From IMG/VR virus record IMGVR_UViG_3300045431_000812, positions 1 to 40,228 of that record: a stretch of 40,228 bases of DNA. The stretch is one strand, 5' to 3'. Positions within the stretch are counted from its first letter, which is position 1. Every line of letters begins with the position of its first letter. The translations under genes were made by a program, and so were the position numbers. Positions 39,419 through 40,228 of the stretch are shown piece by piece. This stretch comes from a virus. The notes under the pieces are model-generated. The model saw only the letters and a program-made list of their open reading frames with translations. It ran no database searches and had not been told where the DNA came from.

Positions 39419-40228
39419 ATGGAGTCGAATCTTCTATTCGCCCTTGAGCAGGTGACCCCTGCCAAGCCCCTTGCGCCGTATATTGGCGGAAAGCGCCAGC
39501 TGGCCGCGCGCATCATAAAGCGCATCAATGCAACGGACCATCAAACCTATGCGGAGGCGTTTGTCGGCATGGGCGGCGTATTTCTGCGCCGCGACCGCCG
39601 CCCCAAATGTGAAGTCATCAACGATTGGTCAGAGGATGTGTCCACCTTCTTCCGAGTGATCCAGCATCACTATGTCGCATTCCTCGACATGATGCGGTTC
39701 CAGATCACGAGCCGGGCCAATTTCGAGAAGCTGCTCGCCATGGATCCGGCATCATTGACGGACCTGCATCGGTCCGCCCGTTTCCTGTACATCCAGCGCC
39801 TTGCCTTCGGCGGCAAGGTCGCCGGCAGACATTTCGGCGTCGCGGCTGATCGGCCAGGGCGGTTTGACGTCACCCAGCTAGGCGCGATGATCGAGGCGGT
39901 GCATGATCGCATGGCGAGCGTCATCATCGAGCGGTTGCCATGGGCTGACTTCATTGCGCGCTATGACAGAGCCGGCACGCTCTTCTACCTCGACCCCCCC
40001 TATTTTGGGTCCGAGCGTGACTATGGCCGGGCGATGTTCGATCGCGGGCAATTCGAGATCATGGCTGATCATCTGTCCACTTTGAAAGGCCGCTTCATCC
40101 TGTCGATCAACGACCACCCTGAGGTGCGCCGCATTTTCGCTGCCTTCTCCATGCAGACGGCCGACTTGACCTATACGATCGCGGGCAAGGGCGGGACCGC
40201 TGCGCGCGAATTGATCATCACAAACTGA
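39419..40228 (+). CDS. D12-class adenine-N6 DNA methyltransferase (Dam-like)
   Basis: The 269-aa protein has the D12 (alpha) order: AdoMet motif PYIGGKRQLA at 18-27 and AFVGMGGVFLRR, then catalytic DPPY in FYLDPPYFGS near the middle of the C-terminal half. Dam methylates adenine in short sites. The start is ATG 39419 with GGAA about 10 nt upstream; ATG 39344 would add 25 residues that look non-coding. The gene is complete and ends at the window edge. It is on the same strand as P and Q but follows the cos-like sequence, so it may belong to a different transcript. It is the second adenine methylase of this phage. Confidence 0.9.
   Translation: MESNLLFALEQVTPAKPLAPYIGGKRQLAARIIKRINATDHQTYAEAFVGMGGVFLRRDRRPKCEVINDWSEDVSTFFRVIQHHYVAFLDMMRFQITSRANFEKLLAMDPASLTDLHRSARFLYIQRLAFGGKVAGRHFGVAADRPGRFDVTQLGAMIEAVHDRMASVIIERLPWADFIARYDRAGTLFYLDPPYFGSERDYGRAMFDRGQFEIMADHLSTLKGRFILSINDHPEVRRIFAAFSMQTADLTYTIAGKGGTAARELIITN

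Noticed and set aside
1-40228. CRISPR array or other long regular repeat array
   Set aside because: No regularly spaced repeats of 25-40 bases were seen; the only dispersed repeats are the five 19-bp control sites and their palindromes.
39274-40228. A second copy of the tRNA-Met 3' end (attR) at the right edge
   Set aside because: The last kilobase contains no GGTTCGAGTCCC-like sequence; the window stops at the methylase stop codon.

Overview
The window is a nearly complete P2-like (myovirus) prophage in a GC-rich alphaproteobacterium. Codon style and protein sequences suggest a sphingomonad (Sphingomonas, Sphingobium or Novosphingobium type), but this is an inference from the sequence alone. 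The first 43 bases are the 3' part of an elongator tRNA-Met (CAT) gene. The phage integrase reads antisense into that tRNA, so the left edge is an attachment junction. The last base is the stop codon of a DNA methylase. No second attachment site is visible, so the right junction lies outside.

Layout. (1) 1-9571, minus strand: one tightly overlapping early operon. In transcription order it encodes a Cro/YdaS-like protein, a CII-like HTH protein, an Ogr/Delta-type zinc activator, a small zinc protein, a TOPRIM primase-helicase, several small zinc or membrane proteins, a protein with about five tandem HTH units, a beta-class adenine methyltransferase, two hypotheticals and a large serine integrase. 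(2) 9572-9656: divergent operator region. (3) 9657-11470, plus strand: S24-type repressor, a HIRAN-domain protein and a membrane-anchored zinc-ribbon protein. (4) 11477-13740: an intact ISL3-family insertion sequence carrying a PP-loop (PAPS-reductase-like) passenger gene. It is flanked by 8-bp target duplications and sits exactly between two convergent stop codons. (5) 13745-36093, minus strand: P2-type late genes O N M L, a small ORF, X R S, then J I H and tail fibres, lysis genes, spike V, W, FI FII E E' T U D. (6) 36248-39273, plus strand: terminase P and portal Q, divergent from O as in P2. (7) A cos-like sequence directly after Q, then a D12-class adenine methylase.

Accessory genes break the late region. 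A TIR-domain gene (25408-26205) lies on the opposite strand, and a secreted protein of unknown function (20133-21101) lies between spike and baseplate genes. Both are visibly AT-richer than their surroundings. Two further proteins in the lysis/fibre cluster carry apparent Sec signal peptides.

Regulation. Five copies of a 19-bp imperfect dyad (GGT-N13-ACC; best form GGTAGCAGC-N5-CTACC) stand in front of five late transcription units: U, W, the lysis cluster, J and O/P. At four of them the palindrome TCGCGCGCGCGA (one copy with a single change) lies 12-16 nt further downstream, with the start codon about 20 nt after it. Together with the Ogr-like protein this looks like a complete activator regulon with operators different from the classical TGT-N12-ACA. 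The E/E' tail chaperone pair carries a T TTT TTT slippery site in the right phase for a programmed -1 frameshift.

No stretch longer than 300 bases lacks a gene. The largest gaps (143-154 bases at 33946-34088, 36094-36247 and 39274-39418) are described below.
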